Of a stretch of DNA of 64,000 nt, positions 11,013 through 22,859 are shown one piece after another. The stretch spans positions 10,694,001-10,758,000 of the forward strand of contig NC_087099.1 of assembly GCF_963855985.1 (NCBI RefSeq), given 5' to 3'. Within the stretch, counting starts at the first letter, position 1. Every line of letters begins with the position of its first letter. Below the pieces are notes generated by a model, which was given only the letters and a program-made list of their open reading frames with translations, was not told the DNA's origin and searched no databases. This DNA is from Ostrinia nubilalis (Eukaryota > Arthropoda > Insecta > Lepidoptera > Crambidae). The position numbers and the translations under genes are program-made.

Positions 11013-11660
11013 AAGGCCTGGTTTCCACCAAGGTAGAGCGGTGTGGAGCGGAGCAGAGTTTTTTATTAATATTATTTGCACACTCGGCTCCGCTTTGGTG
11101 AAAATGGATCAAGCGGAGAACAACGGAGAAGTGTCGGGCGCGCTTGTTTTTCTATACGGCGACGGCGCGGCGCGTTGCGGAGAAGAGCAGAGCAGTGCGG
11201 AGACGTGAGGAGCGGTGCGGTTTTTCATAGATAGCAATAGACTAACAGCTTCTTCTTCTTTTCGTGTCGACAACAAACCTACACAGTGTCAGCCCAAAAC
11301 TCCGCCACAAGAGTGGCGTTGTCAGTAGCACTCATCAAATCCTCCTGAGTGCAGTTGCTTGGGCACTCAGGGCATGACATCAGGTGCTTCATCGACTGGG
11401 GAACAAAACCGCACCTGCACTCCATGTTTAAGCCATCTAAGAATCCCCACCTGACCAGATTGTCCTTACTACGGCCAACCTGCGTCCGAAGTCTATTTAA
11501 AGACTTCCAGACTGACAGCTAACAGCTACGCACAGCTCACACATCTCCTCTCGTCTCCGCACCGCTCTGCTCTTCTCCGCTCCGCTCTTGAAATATCCTG
11601 CCAGCTTCACCGCACATCTCTCGTCTCCGCACCGCTCCGCTTTGGTGGAATCCAGGCCTT
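11013..11660. mobile_element. 648-bp GC-rich TIR element with a LINE inserted in it
   Basis: The terminal inverted repeats AAGGCCTGGTTTCCACCAA and (reverse complement of the right end) AAGGCCTGGATTCCACCAA differ at one position. They are flanked by a perfect 10-bp direct duplication, ATGGAAGAGT (11003-11012 and 11661-11670). If the ends are set at GGCCTGG, the duplication reads as 14 bp, TTATGGAAGAGTAA. Inside the termini are GC-rich inverted blocks built of GGAGCGG, GTGCGGAGA and CTCCGCACCGCT words. A 9-10-bp target duplication points to a Mutator-type non-autonomous element, but no transposase is present. A LINE fragment at 11251-11518 has jumped into its middle. Confidence 0.8.
11251..11518 (-). 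pseudogene. 5'-truncated non-LTR retrotransposon: reverse transcriptase C-terminus
   Basis: On the minus strand one frame is open from 11512 to the stop at 11281-11279: about 77 codons beginning V-W-K-S-L-N-R-L-R. It has the Cys/His motif CRCGFVPQSMKHLMSC (C-x-C-x8-H-x4-C) and ends FWADTV. This layout (WKSLNRLRT, CG, H, C, then AT...A.FW) is that of the extreme C-terminus of non-LTR retrotransposon reverse transcriptases. After the stop comes a short 3' UTR and an AAG-rich tail (the CTTCTTCTT at the left end). A perfect 9-bp target duplication, CTAACAGCT (11242-11250 and 11519-11527), proves insertion into the surrounding TIR element. There is no ATG-started protein; it is a dead fragment of a LINE family distinct from the RTE copies. 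Confidence 0.85.
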
Positions 11661-11670
11661 ATGGAAGAGT

Positions 11671-13546
11671 AAAAGTTGGTAGTCTGTGTATTCTGAGATT
11701 GTCAACTCGGTGTCAATATAAGTTAGTGGGTACGACTCTATAAAATGTTGGAGGAATTCGAAAGTGATATTGCGTTGAATTTCCGCTCATGAGCAATCAT
11801 AATAAATATTATAGCTTCTTAATTAGGCGAGAAATATTTAAATTATGATGGGATTGGTCAATATTGTCGGTGTGATCTCTCTGGTAGCTAATTAAAAATC
11901 AGCTATACTTTGATTAAAAGTATTACAATACTTTGTCAATAACTACAGTTTTTAACATACATAATTATTAGAAACTCATCATATTAAAACAGTCAATAAA
12001 GCTTTTAGCTTTAATTTATTTTTGAGCGCCCTGTAAAATTATATGATATTATTGTGAACACAAAAAAATGCCGTGTTAACTTACATAATTAATTATTTTC
12101 ATTTCTTTTTATCTTTTAAACATTGCACTTGAAACAATAACTGGTGAATTAAAACCACACTTAAATTGCATTGTAAATAAAAGCTCTATGATGATTATCT
12201 AAATCCTAGTGCCCAATATTGTGTCGCCATAGACATTGTACGTCGTCACAAAATTCAAAATGTCGGCGAGCTTGCAGTGATGGGGTGACGGTGACACACG
12301 CCGTTATTATTAGTTTTTTGCCCCCACCCCGGGTGGTGGGGCGGCGGCCATGGCGCGCATTAGGCGCGTTTTTGTCCGTTTTTTGTCCGACCAGGATATG
12401 CCGTTCGGGTTTTGCCGCGCGATCGGATATTCTTGATTCGGATTTCGTAGGTTTCGCGCGGTTTTTCGTTGATGGAGGTGCCGTGAGATTTTTGTCTTGT
12501 TTTGTCACGATAGATGAAACGTGTGCAATTTTGAAACTTTGTATTTTAGGTAAAACTAATTTATGAGTGTTATTGCTCGCAAAATTTTGTACAATTATTA
12601 ATTTTAGCAAAAAAACGAAACAAACAAAATTATCTTTTAAGTTTTTTCCCCATTAAAATGCTTTCTAATTGGATGGTACACCATATTCAAGCGATATTCG
12701 TATAATATTACCATACTCGGATCTCTACTCATCTTGAATCTACTTTGAAGGTCTATTTCAAAGTTACTCAAGTATGAAACTCAAAAATCGCGTATCTACA
12801 TTTAAGTACGTGATCAAATAACATCACCAATCACAAGCCAGAAACCGTGCTTGAGTTTGACTAGAGTCTTGAGTGACATTTTGTAATAAATAAATAAAAA
12901 TCCTTGGACATTTTATACTACGTCCCTAATCCCAAAACTAAGCAAATCTTATACTATGGGTGGGTACTACATAACGGGTATGAACATACTTAGGTAAATA
13001 CTTTTTTTTTTGTAAATGTGACCCAAAACTTTTTACATTGTGCTAGTTACGAAACTACATTCCCCGTGGCGTATCATTGCCTGATCGGGTAATTATAACG
13101 CGGCCGCTAGCGCGGTCACGACGCGCTCTATCGGAGCAGTTCGCACGTGTGTAGATGCATAGATACCGCCGGAATCTGATCATCGCTTGAGAGTTGAGAG
13201 TAAGGACGGGGTGTAGCGAGCGCAGATATTGCACTGTTTGAGCAGACTATATTGGAAGGTTTATGAATACTACACTATATTAACGTCACTACTACACTAT
13301 ATTTACACATGATACTTTAAAGAAATAATAGACTTATCTAATCCTAAAAATAATATAATCATTTTTGCCAATCTATAAGTTTTATAATAACATTTTCAAG
13401 AAAATACACCAATCCCCGTATTTCAATAAAAAAAATATAATTGGTTAATAAAATGCTGTTTTTCAGGTTAGCAAAAGGAAACAGGTAAAATTTACGACGC
13501 CTCTATTTAAAGGATCGCCAATTTGTGGCTTGCAATTATTGAATTA
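11671..13546. other. Stretch with a GC-rich pocket, no supported gene
   Basis: At 12206-12610 (minus, 134 codons) and 12219-12566 (plus, 115 codons) both strands are open over the same GC-rich pocket. Neither translation shows a domain, so I read this as a composition effect or an unannotated exon/CpG pocket. A hairpin-forming CCCCACC-CCGGGT-GGTGGGG lies at 12322-12341. A second GC-richer pocket is at 13065-13215. Weak splice-like strings at 12549 and 13464 are listed among the rejected items. Confidence 0.4.
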
Positions 13547-13735
13547 CTAGCTTTTGCCCGCGGCTTCACTCGCGTGAAATTTTGTTTGTCACAGATCATC
13601 ATAAATTATAACCTATATGTTAATCTGGGTTATAAACAAAATACTGTAAAGTTTCAACAAAATCCGTTCAGTAGTTTTTGTGTGAAAGAGTAACAAACGT
13701 CCACACAAACTTTCGCATTTATAATATTAGTAGGA
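13547..13735 (-). mobile_element. Non-autonomous Helitron-like element
   Basis: On the minus strand it starts TCCTACTAATATTATAAATG (13735 downward) and ends with GCCGCGGGCAAAAGCTAG at 13547. The host bases on that strand are A before and T after, as in Helitron insertion. It is 189 bp long with no coding. It is the same family as 14201-14436 and 63827-63995. Confidence 0.75.
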
Positions 13736-13754
13736 TTCTTAGCGATTTTTAATT

Positions 13755-13982
13755 TTTATTGAAAAAAGAAAAGTAACTTCTCCTACTCACAAATATTAAT
13801 AGCAATACTTATGCCTAACTTATTACGTACTTGGCTTCAAAGACCATAAATTAAACCGTGTGTCCCAGCTCTCGGTGTGCCCGTAGCAGTCTCAGGCCGT
13901 GAGCGAACCGGCTGATAATCCTCGATGTAAACACGCGAAACACGATCGCCACCCGGAGACCGCCCGCCACCAGCACCCAGAC
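13755..13982 (-). other. Candidate 3'-terminal exon (43 codons, stop, poly(A) signal)
   Basis: On the minus strand an acceptor-like TTGTATACTTTAAG precedes 13982. From there one frame is open for 43 codons, V-W-V-L-V-A-G-G-L-R to H-T-V, with the stop at 13853-13851. AATAAA follows at 13760-13755, about 90 nt on. The coding part is GC-rich in an AT-rich setting and only this minus-strand frame stays open throughout. The peptide is Arg-rich with a hydrophobic start; I do not recognise a family. An upstream exon candidate with matching phase is 22860-22913. The alternative is a chance GC-rich pocket. Confidence 0.35.
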
Positions 13983-14200
13983 CTTAAAGTATACAATATT
14001 AGTTACTAACAACCTCTAAGCTTTACCGTTATAGTTACATGTGCATAGATTAGGTAAAAGTTGCAAGTTATGTCATTGGTAACTGGGAGGTAATCTGTGA
14101 TAATAGCCTTAGGGTGACATGAAAATAATTGATAGTCATTATTAAGGCTCTTTTGATTTTATTTCAATGTAATCGATGCACCAAAAAAGGTAGTAGAGTA

Positions 14201-14436
14201 TCCCAACTATTAATATTATAAATGCGAAAGTAACTCTGTCTGTCTGTCTGTCTGTTACGCTTTCCCGCTTAAACCTCGCAACCGATTTTGATGAAATTTG
14301 GCATAGAGATAGTTTGAGTCCCGGGAAAGAACATAGGATAGTTTTTATCCCGGTTTTTGAAACAGGGACGCGCGCGATAAAGTTTTTCTGTGACAGACAA
14401 AATTCCACGCGGGCGAAGCCGCGGGCGGAAAGCTAG
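14201..14436 (+). mobile_element. Non-autonomous Helitron-like element with GTCT repeat
   Basis: It starts TCCCAACTATTAATATTATA after host A (14200) and ends GCGGGCGGAAAGCTAG before host T (14437). It contains five GTCT units near 14236 and the family block AACCGATTTTGATGAAATTT. The long frame on the minus strand here (14142-14408) is a shadow of the element, not a gene. Confidence 0.8.
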
Positions 14437-14915
14437 TGTATAATAAATTCTTTCTTAAAACCGAACTCTGTACTGGCCATTACAAATGCACAGCGAAGTC
14501 ACTACAAATGCAGAAAAAAGTAAGCGAATTCCAGATTCAAAATTTTAATTCGAATTGACAATGCGAAACGTTAAATTAAATTCAAATATCGAAAGAGGAA
14601 GTCCGCGCCGCGCCGCCCCCTCGCGTCTCGCGGCAAGATTTATTATATTTGTCCTGCGCTTATTTCATTATTGCCACTCGGATTCCGAACGTGCCTATTA
14701 AAATTTGAATTTGGAATAGTTTTGCTTTTCGGCGACCTAGGTGGAATACTTTCTTATCAGTGGCCTGTTCTAGCTTCATTGAATATACAGCCCATTCATT
14801 TTAATTTCAACAAAGCTGGACAGTTTATTTAATCTTGTTGACTATTTATTATACTAATTTAGGTAGGTAACAAATATTTTTCTTTATTAGATCAGGTGAT
14901 AACAATGTAATGTAT
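14437..14915. other. Stretch without gene
   Basis: A GC-rich CpG patch at 14605-14640 (CGCGCCGCGCCGCCCCC) lies in otherwise AT-rich DNA. Nothing else was recognised. Confidence 0.4.
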
Positions 14916-14947
14916 CTAACCAGAGTTTTTTTTTATTTCAGGTAAAT
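14916..14947 (+). promoter_or_regulatory. Zero-length exon candidate 1 (recursive splice site)
   Basis: The branch-point-like CTAAC (14916-14920) is followed, after a T-rich tract, by TTTTATTTCAG|GTAAAT. The 3' splice site ends at 14941 and a 5' splice site begins at 14942 with no exon between. The acceptor half is excellent. The donor half is weaker (GTAAAT rather than GTAAGT). It could instead be the acceptor of an ordinary exon. The same arrangement is at 38553 and 60750. Confidence 0.4.
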
Positions 14948-17900
14948 ATCCATGGGATCAACGCCGTGCCAAAACTGGTTTGCTATTTTCCTACCCATAA
15001 GTTTTCCGCAAAACATAGTGAGTCAATTCCCCCTCAAAATATTTCTGTGGAACAAACAGTTAAGCGAACTGGAGTTAATGGATTGAATGTTTTCAAACAA
15101 GAACTTGAGAGGGTTAAAACGTTATGTAAATAGAATGAAAATCGTTTTCTAACTGTAAAAGCGCGCAAAAACTTTTTGATGGGCTCCCAGTGTGATTGCA
15201 GTATACGCAAAAATTCAAGAAAAATAATTAAAAAAATGTAAAAATCTTTGATCTCTACAAAAGTCACAATAATTACTCTACATTAGAGGTAAGATTAACT
15301 CCAACAACTTTTATCTGAAACTTTCCCATATACAATCACTTATGAATAGAAAGCATTGAATGGATATCTGTCTCGTTCACACTTGGGAATAACCTTATCA
15401 ATCTAACACGAATCGAACAATAGCGTCGCATGTTTGATTTATACAGTCGCTTAGTAGAAACATTACGGATAATTATAGTAGGATCGGGGAGTTTTAATGC
15501 TTTATTATAATTTTCTGAGGTGAAAAACTAAAGTATTTCCAAAAATAATTTTGCCCGTTAAATTTAGTGTAAGTTGGGGCTATAATATAAATTCCAGAAC
15601 ATTTCATATTACTAACCTTGATAGCTATAAAACTGAAATAATATTTTAATCATTAAATTAATTACTTTCTACTTCAGTTGGCTTTTTGTGTGATCATTAA
15701 AGTTGCCTAACGACCATTTTAGAGTGACACAACTTTTAATCAAACAAAACCTTCTTATGTCCCCTCTGAGAAATATCGCACGTTCTTTCCAATCTTAATT
15801 ATTACGTGACATTGCCAGTGCTAACTTTAAACTTGTTGCCAAAAAACAATCCGATTTCAAATTTCGAACTGTCAATTGGAGCGATCGAGACAAATCCCAA
15901 GGGTGCTTGCGCGAGCTACACCTCTACAAAGCCGAACAGAAGTAGGAGCTCAGCTTTTCAAGGGTGGTGGTGCTTTCGGCGCGAAAGCGGCTTGGGGGGT
16001 GAGGGGGGTGATGGCCGTATTGATTTAGTGCCGTCGTCGACGGAGCTATGTACTGTTATAGGTGAGTATCGCTTGTCGCTTGATGCGCTTTCTTTGTGGC
16101 AAACTAGCGGCAAGCGCTGCGGAAGGTGCATTTTTTGCAAATACATGTTTTAGAATATTTATCAAAACACAATATGACATTTTTATTACATAGTTCAATC
16201 ATAATCACGTAAATTTGGATAGTAAAAATAAAATTCACTGCTTTAAAAATGTTTCAAAACTACCTAGAGGTTTACCTACGAAGATATTGAGTAAAACAAG
16301 AACAGGTTATGCTTTACTTTGAAAGGTTGAAATACAAGAAAGTCCATAAATCACCTGTAATCAATTTCAGCTGCAAACTTCTGAGGACAGAAGCAAAAGC
16401 GCTTTAGACCGCTGCATCGCTAGACTCCCAGCGACTCCGCCCAGCGAAGATTTAAATGGATATTTAACTTTAGTCTCAAGGAACCTAAAGTCTATCGTAC
16501 GTACTCGTACTCCGTTCCTTTTTTAAACTCCCGGCTTTTAGCGCGTTTTAAAATACTCCAGATTCCACGAACGCATTTAAAACTTGCAGACTTTTGTTTG
16601 TTTCTCGGTCTATCCTCAAGGGTTCGCGATACTTTAAATCCAATGTCGGATTAAATTGAAGCCGTTAAATTTTGAAAATAGAATGTTTAGCTAAACAGCC
16701 ACGATTGTCTTTTGTTTTAAATTGTCTTCTATCTTCATAAAATAATGTATTAATTCTAATAAAGAGCAATGAACGAGTATTATACATATTAATTATGAAA
16801 ATCACACCCATGGGAATCAAATTACTTTCGATGTATTACGAGAGTTAATGTACGATTAAGTAACTATTTTTTCAACAAAATAATTTACGATAGCTAGCTT
16901 GATTTATTAATGTAACCTAAAACAATAAAATTGCCACACACATAATTGCGGAGTGAAAGGCCAGCCGAGAGAAAATGATCTGAATATTCTAATATGAGAA
17001 TGTAGTTTTTTAAGTTGCTTTTTATTATAAAAATGTATAGATGCAACTTCATTTGTGAAACAACTTTGCTTTCAAAATGGTGATAGGTTAGTTTACGATA
17101 CAGAGAATGATATCCTACAATATACCTAAGTCCGAGTGAATATTCAAGTAAACGTTTGGTATAATTATTTTTATTGCTATCAGGATCAATTATTTATTAT
17201 GTAAAATCTGTTTTAATTAAAATAGACAAATTCACTGAAGTTTTATTGTTATTTTGTTCAGTCATATTTATTGTTTGTTTACATTCTGTTAATGATGTCA
17301 TACTATTACAACGCTTTATAATTATCTTTTGGCAGTTACCGTGTCGTAAAAATAATTATAATGAAATCTTGCCAAAGGCAATTGTGTTTATTGATGTCTA
17401 AATTAAATTGACATTGACTGACACTATTTTAAATTAAAATTAATAACAGTAATTTATCTTCTCGTATTACATTTGATATTATGATCGAAACATAATTAAG
17501 AAACATTATTAATTTGAGATGTCATTGTATAAAATAAGTTTAACTCACTGGTCCAAAAAATTGATATTATGTTTTTAAAGGTACGACAAGGTTTAATGTT
17601 TTTAAATGCGTGTTTTATCGTGTATAAATATTTCTGTTTCCTCTGTATCCTTGCATACTCTGTGCGAGCATAACCAATTTTATGGTTGTAGCGGCTAGCG
17701 GCACTCGCTCGCCTACGTTTACAGCCGGCTCCGCTCGCTTCCTACAATTTTAATTGCCTTTTTAATTACTATACGACCTCCGATTACCATCGAAACGTTA
17801 TAAACACTATTGTTCGGGCTTCGTAAGAAAAAACTTGTAATTACCTTAATCCGATAAATTTGGAAATCACTTGTGTTGTGGTTACAGTGGTTAGTAACTC

Positions 17901-19401
17901 AGGATTAGAGAAAGCTCCGCTCTAGTTAATGCCATGTTATTCGCTGTTTTTATTTCGAGCGAGGTTTTTTAGAATCCGATTATCATAATTTAATTCAATA
18001 GAAAAAAGTTCTAATTTGTTAGTGGCCAGGTTTTTACGTTTTTTATTTGTTTTTTTTTTTTACTTAGTGACACAACACATGGACTATTTTGTCTGTCAGT
18101 CGTAAATATTTACGACTGGTCATTTAATATCGTGCAACTGTAGTGTGACGTAACATTTTTCTGCGACATAACGAGTTGGTAGAGCCGCGGGCGATCAACT
18201 ATTAAGTTAGTTTAGAAGTAATAATGGCACTTCATCATTTATAACACATTAACCAAACATAAACTAAATAAAGACCGGTTAAATTACATAAAAGGACACT
18301 AAATCAAATAAATCCTATATTATTCATTAAATAGCACCTAAATACATAAAGCCATAAAAAGTTTTGCCGCCAAAGTATTCGGAACTCATACTTTATATTC
18401 CCTCTCAGAGACAGTCAGTATTTGCAATTCACAGACAGAAGTCGCTCCAGGTAGGACTTCGGAGTTATCTTTTATTTATAACTATGTAAAGTCCCTCTTA
18501 GATGCGCTACCACTTGTTCTCGGTAACTGATTTGGAGTACAACTTATGATTTGCACATAGACAGACATCTCGTATGGAGGCCACTACGGCAGTACATCTT
18601 ATCTCGTTGCAATACAGGCGAGTTTGCAACAAAAATGTAGTCTAATGTAACAGTTGTCTGTTCATAGATAGACGACAGTAGGCATCAAGTTGAACAGTTT
18701 TTTTAAGTACGATTATGCAACAGAATATTATGAACTCTAGATTTCAGACCAGTAGCTGTATTCCGCTAGGCCAGGCGGCCATCGATCTCATTTTATCAAC
18801 TTTAATCGTACAAGTAAGTAATCGTGGAAAACTCGGATATTGTTTCTGTGATGAGGCAGCGAAATTAGCACTTATACCTTTTAAGCATATAAATGCAGCT
18901 AAAAAAATGACTATAATTTTACCCACTGCGCATTATCCATTAAAAACTCGCACATAACCAGTTTCTATTCGAGATACAATAGTACCAAACTAGAAGTCCG
19001 GAAGCCAGCGGGTGTTCGCCTCATAATTATATTCACGGCTGATATTTTTGAACTTTCACGTGAGCTCTTTATTTCGGCGTTTTTTCCTTTTTTTCCAACT
19101 CGTGATTTACGCGAGTTGACTCGGATTCTGGGAATGTCAGTGTCGAAAGGTTTGTGCGGCTAATTTATTTTGTTTTAAACTGATCTAAGTACTTTACCCT
19201 CACAGTTTATGATTAAAACGTTTGTGATTAAAATTTCTTGTTTTATTACGTCAAAATAGGTCTGAATATAATACAATTCTTTCCAATTTACCAGAGGTAA
19301 ATAAACGATTTGGTCTAGTCAGACGGGTTGAAAAGGCTTGATTCTTTTTTATTTTCCTGAAATTGCTACCAATTTTAGAAAAGTAGAGTTTTCAAATTCA
19401 A
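14948..19401. other. Long AT-rich stretch, one GC-rich pocket, no supported gene
   Basis: At 15806-16153 (plus) and 15958-16146 (minus) both strands are open across a pocket with G runs (GGGGGGTGAGGGGGG near 16000). A good donor, GTGAGTAT, starts at 16062 on the plus strand, so an unrecognised exon is possible. Other frames (15034-15267, 17174-17401, 18715-18957) are AT-driven with no domain. No mobile element was recognised here. Confidence 0.4.
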
Positions 19402-19461
19402 ACTGTTTATTGAATGTCACATAAGCAGTTTACTGTTTATTGAATGTCACATAAGCAGTTT
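19402..19461 (+). repeat. Perfect 30-bp tandem duplication
   Basis: A 30-bp unit beginning ACTGTTTATTGAATGTCACA occurs twice in direct succession with no differences (19402-19431, 19432-19461). Identity this perfect in non-coding DNA suggests a recent replication slip. Confidence 0.9.
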
Positions 19462-22256
19462 TTTCTCCGTTTAGTTACGATATACGAGTTATTTTTTAAT
19501 CCATTATCAACATCACTTTTCCATTATAGCACGTGCAATGCTATCCGATACAAAATGCACCAGAAATCACCACCTCCACCCGTTAGTTTTGTCGTTTCCC
19601 GCCACTGAATAAAAGTAAAAAGATACGTCGGGACACCGTGTGATGGCGACTCTTTAAAAGCACATTTGATTTGGTAGTATATCTGTAAGAGACTTTAAGC
19701 TTTATCGCATTGATATAAGAACCATAATGTTTCTGCTGTGTCTGGCCATGTGTTCAACTTACGGAAGCATCGAGAACATATCTAAAATAGTAAAGAACAA
19801 TTGAATATCGAATAGAATTCAAATTATCTACCAGCAGTTCGAATTTGTTTATCATTTCAAAAACTTTTAATGACAAGTTCGTTAACTGAAAACAATGGAT
19901 ATTTAATAAGTAACGCTTTAACGAGATTTCGCTTAAATTCAAACGTCCCCTTAAATTCAGTAGATCCATTAATTTTGGACGAAAATACGCACTTTCGCCG
20001 TCATAGTCAGGAAAATTCGCAGCAAATTTCCTCTCGAACAACAAAGTTAATCATGATTTATGACATCTATTCTCATTTCTATAAAGCTGAGTCACACTCA
20101 ACAATGAGTTAATAATCCAATTAAAATTTTCTTCGACTTCTGTCCGGGCCCTGTTTCAAATTCGAATAAATCTTGAGTTGAACTCGTCCGACGGAAATAG
20201 CACTCCGACCGTCCATAAATCCCGGTCTATTTAAGCAATCTCAAACGAAAAATCAGAAATAAGCCGCATAACACGTCGCCTTGCATTCTACTTTCACTTA
20301 AAAAAAAAGAAAACCTTTCTTTTTCAGCCAGTTGTAGAAATAGAAAAAATTATCCTCTCCAATCACATTCGAAAATGGAACACCGATGCAATAAATCAAA
20401 GCACGTTCAAAAACTAAACTTTTTATAAAAAGTTTATCGTTGTCACGATCGATGCGAGCACGATGCGAGCGTCGGCGCTTGATATCGGGTTAAAATAATT
20501 AATTTGTGCAAATTTATGGAACCGCGCGGGTTTCTGAACGCATTGCCACTAGACTTGTTGCTGTGCTCTAGATTATTTTACGGTACGAGTTTTGGAACGT
20601 CTATTTAGGATGTTTTGGCGGCAAACGACCATTTATAGTCAACCGTGGGAATATAATAGACGAAAAAATGCAAATAAACCTGTTTTGATTTTATTTGAGA
20701 AGCTCTGTGACTTAAAAGTTGAATTTATGTTTGGGAGATAACAGCTGGATACGGAATGAAGTTTTAAGTTTATTGATATTATATTGCGACTTTCTACCTG
20801 TTACGAAATGTTTAGTCCAGTTTCACTTTTTTATATAAATTTTTCTTTACGTTCAAGATGCTATTAGAGTAATACTTACTCTAATAAATAATTCTCTTCA
20901 CACATTACAATGATAGGCTAAGAATGTACGTAGTTAATTGGTTGCCTATTAAAAAAAGAATACAATCGTTACAATTAACTTGGTACATCCATCGTATTTG
21001 TTTTCATTGTTATCTAAGAAGATTTACATGCGAAAACCTTATAAATCTTGTTCCGAGATACCTAACTGACATCGCACCTAATTAAAACAATCGTGTCCCA
21101 TAACATGGCTTTAACACCTTCAATTACAAGATAACTCATAAACATTAAGCGAACTAGACGTTATCAAAGCTCAATTCGTCTTCACTTATCTCCGCTAACG
21201 CGTTGACTGACCGATCTAATTAGTCAGTAAAACCTGCGATACATTTTAATTAATCTCATATTACCGGTTGCAACGATGTACTTAGCCTGTGCAATTTTGA
21301 ATTCTAACACCTTTGAATAAGAACGAGTGAAGAGCACTTATTTCGCAAGTAAGAAGGTTTATAAACATTCGACGAATGCTTTTGGTTCTCCTTTTGAAAA
21401 TTTGAATGTTATGTAAGTACTGGCAGGCTTGAACAAAAAAGTAGTGTGTGGAAATTGTCACTGGTTGGTTTACGCAAGCCAGGAGGAAAAATAAATAAGG
21501 ATTGAATAAAAAAGTTTTATCAAGGAAAATAAACCTACATCTAGGTACATTAAGGTGTAAATTTCTAAATAAAAAAAAACATGAAATTAACATTAGGTGT
21601 CATGTGGTGATCGAAGGTTCTTAAAATCAATGTGGATAAGAATTAATTTCCATTAATACAACTTTTCGTTTATTGTGGTTTATCTTTTACGTTACCATAA
21701 TATAAACCTTTACATATACAATAAAATTGTTGTGTGGGGTTGTTCATTCGTAACGTTCGACGTAATTGATTAGAACTTAGAATATTAGCATAAATTAGAA
21801 TGCTCACAAGAAAGAAAGGAAAAGTTAGTCGGTCGTGGGAAATAAATATGGTACTAATTTAAATAGTAAAAAGTTACTTAAAGTGCAAAATGTGTTTGAG
21901 AAATGTTTATTCAAATTAAAACCGATTGTCTTTGTAGCATGTTAGTCGAAGTAAAGTAAATAATTGTAGCTTAAAACATTTCCCAAATACGTTTTTAAAT
22001 TATTATTTTTTTCATTTATTATCATTTTACAAAGGAAGTTCTTAAACATATTACAATTAAATGCATTGGCATAAACCACTGCGGCATAAACTAATATTGT
22101 TAAATCTTTATGAATAAATTATTTTTCCGCAATTGTATTCACATATTTATATTTTTTTATTCCTTAATAAATTATTAAAGTCATTCCGTGATAACACTCA
22201 TAAAAATATAAACTTGTTCGTTATTGAAAATTACCATGACAAATAACAAATTTTCC
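19462..22256. other. Long AT-rich stretch, no supported gene
   Basis: The frames 19754-20044 (minus) and 19870-20112 (plus) are antisense shadows of each other. The frame 21282-21593 (minus) shows no domain. A GC-richer bit at 20440-20540 has no recognised function. Confidence 0.4.
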
Positions 22257-22437
22257 CGATACCGATTCTAATTTCAAAAACACGAACATCTCAACGGAAT
22301 CGCTCGTATTTCCATCGATAGCCATCGCACGTGCACCGTGATAACCTATCGGCGATGTATCGATACAAAAATCGTTGGCGGCACCTAGTTAATCATGTGT
22401 CGTACGCACCTGCTCCGATACATATTCATTAGTATCG
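22257..22437. promoter_or_regulatory. Cluster of CGATA words with a perfect TATCGATA
   Basis: CGATA or its complement occurs at 22257, 22316, 22347, 22358-22365 (palindromic TATCGATA, counted on both strands), 22416 and 22433. My estimate from base composition is under one expected. TATCGATA is the DRE core bound by DREF at insect housekeeping promoters, and CGATA clusters are bound by BEAF-type insulator proteins in Drosophila. A CACGTGCACC E-box-like string is at 22328. A promoter or boundary element is the natural guess; no TSS is visible. Confidence 0.4.
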
Positions 22438-22858
22438 GTGAGCAGTCACTATCAATGACTGTTCCGGGGAGGTGGTTGGCGATTTTAATATTGGCATTTA
22501 TTTGCGATTGCATTTTGTTTCCCTTTTTTATTGGTACTCGGTTCAAAACAAACTTGGAGCATTTGACTGGGAAGTGAAAAGCTCTATTTTTTTTTTTCGT
22601 TGAAGATTTTAGTTTTTATTTTACTGAAGTCTTTTATGGGTTGAACTTAAACATGTTTTTAATAAATACTTCTAAATGTCAAACCCAATTATTCTACATT
22701 TCAGTAGGTAACAATAATTTTGAGACGGCGATATTTCAGTATTCATATATTATGATAATGTAATAAACGTTTGAAATTCTGATTCGAAGTTCGAAGGATC
22801 ACTATTCACGCTATGGTTGATTTTAATCAGCATTCGACTGTTTTGCCGGCCGTACTTA
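22438..22858. other. Stretch without supported gene
   Basis: The plus frame 22395-22577 has no domain and contains part of the CGATA cluster. Nothing else was recognised. Confidence 0.4.
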
Positions 22859-22859
22859 C

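Noticed and set aside
12206..12610. 134-codon minus frame and overlapping 115-codon plus frame
   Set aside because: Both strands open over a GC-rich pocket; translations show no family features.
12541..13470. Weaker acceptor-donor juxtapositions at about 12549 (TATTTTAG|GTAAAA) and 13465 (TTTTTCAG|GTTAGC)
   Set aside because: Donor halves are poor. Listed so that the recursive-splice claim can be judged against background.
14142..14408. 88-codon minus frame
   Set aside because: Lies within the Helitron-like element at 14201-14436; a repeat shadow.
15806..16153. 115-codon plus frame with antisense 62-codon frame and donor GTGAGTAT at 16062
   Set aside because: The translation feels vaguely familiar, but I cannot name a family, and G-rich composition explains the openness. 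Kept only as a note for conservation testing.
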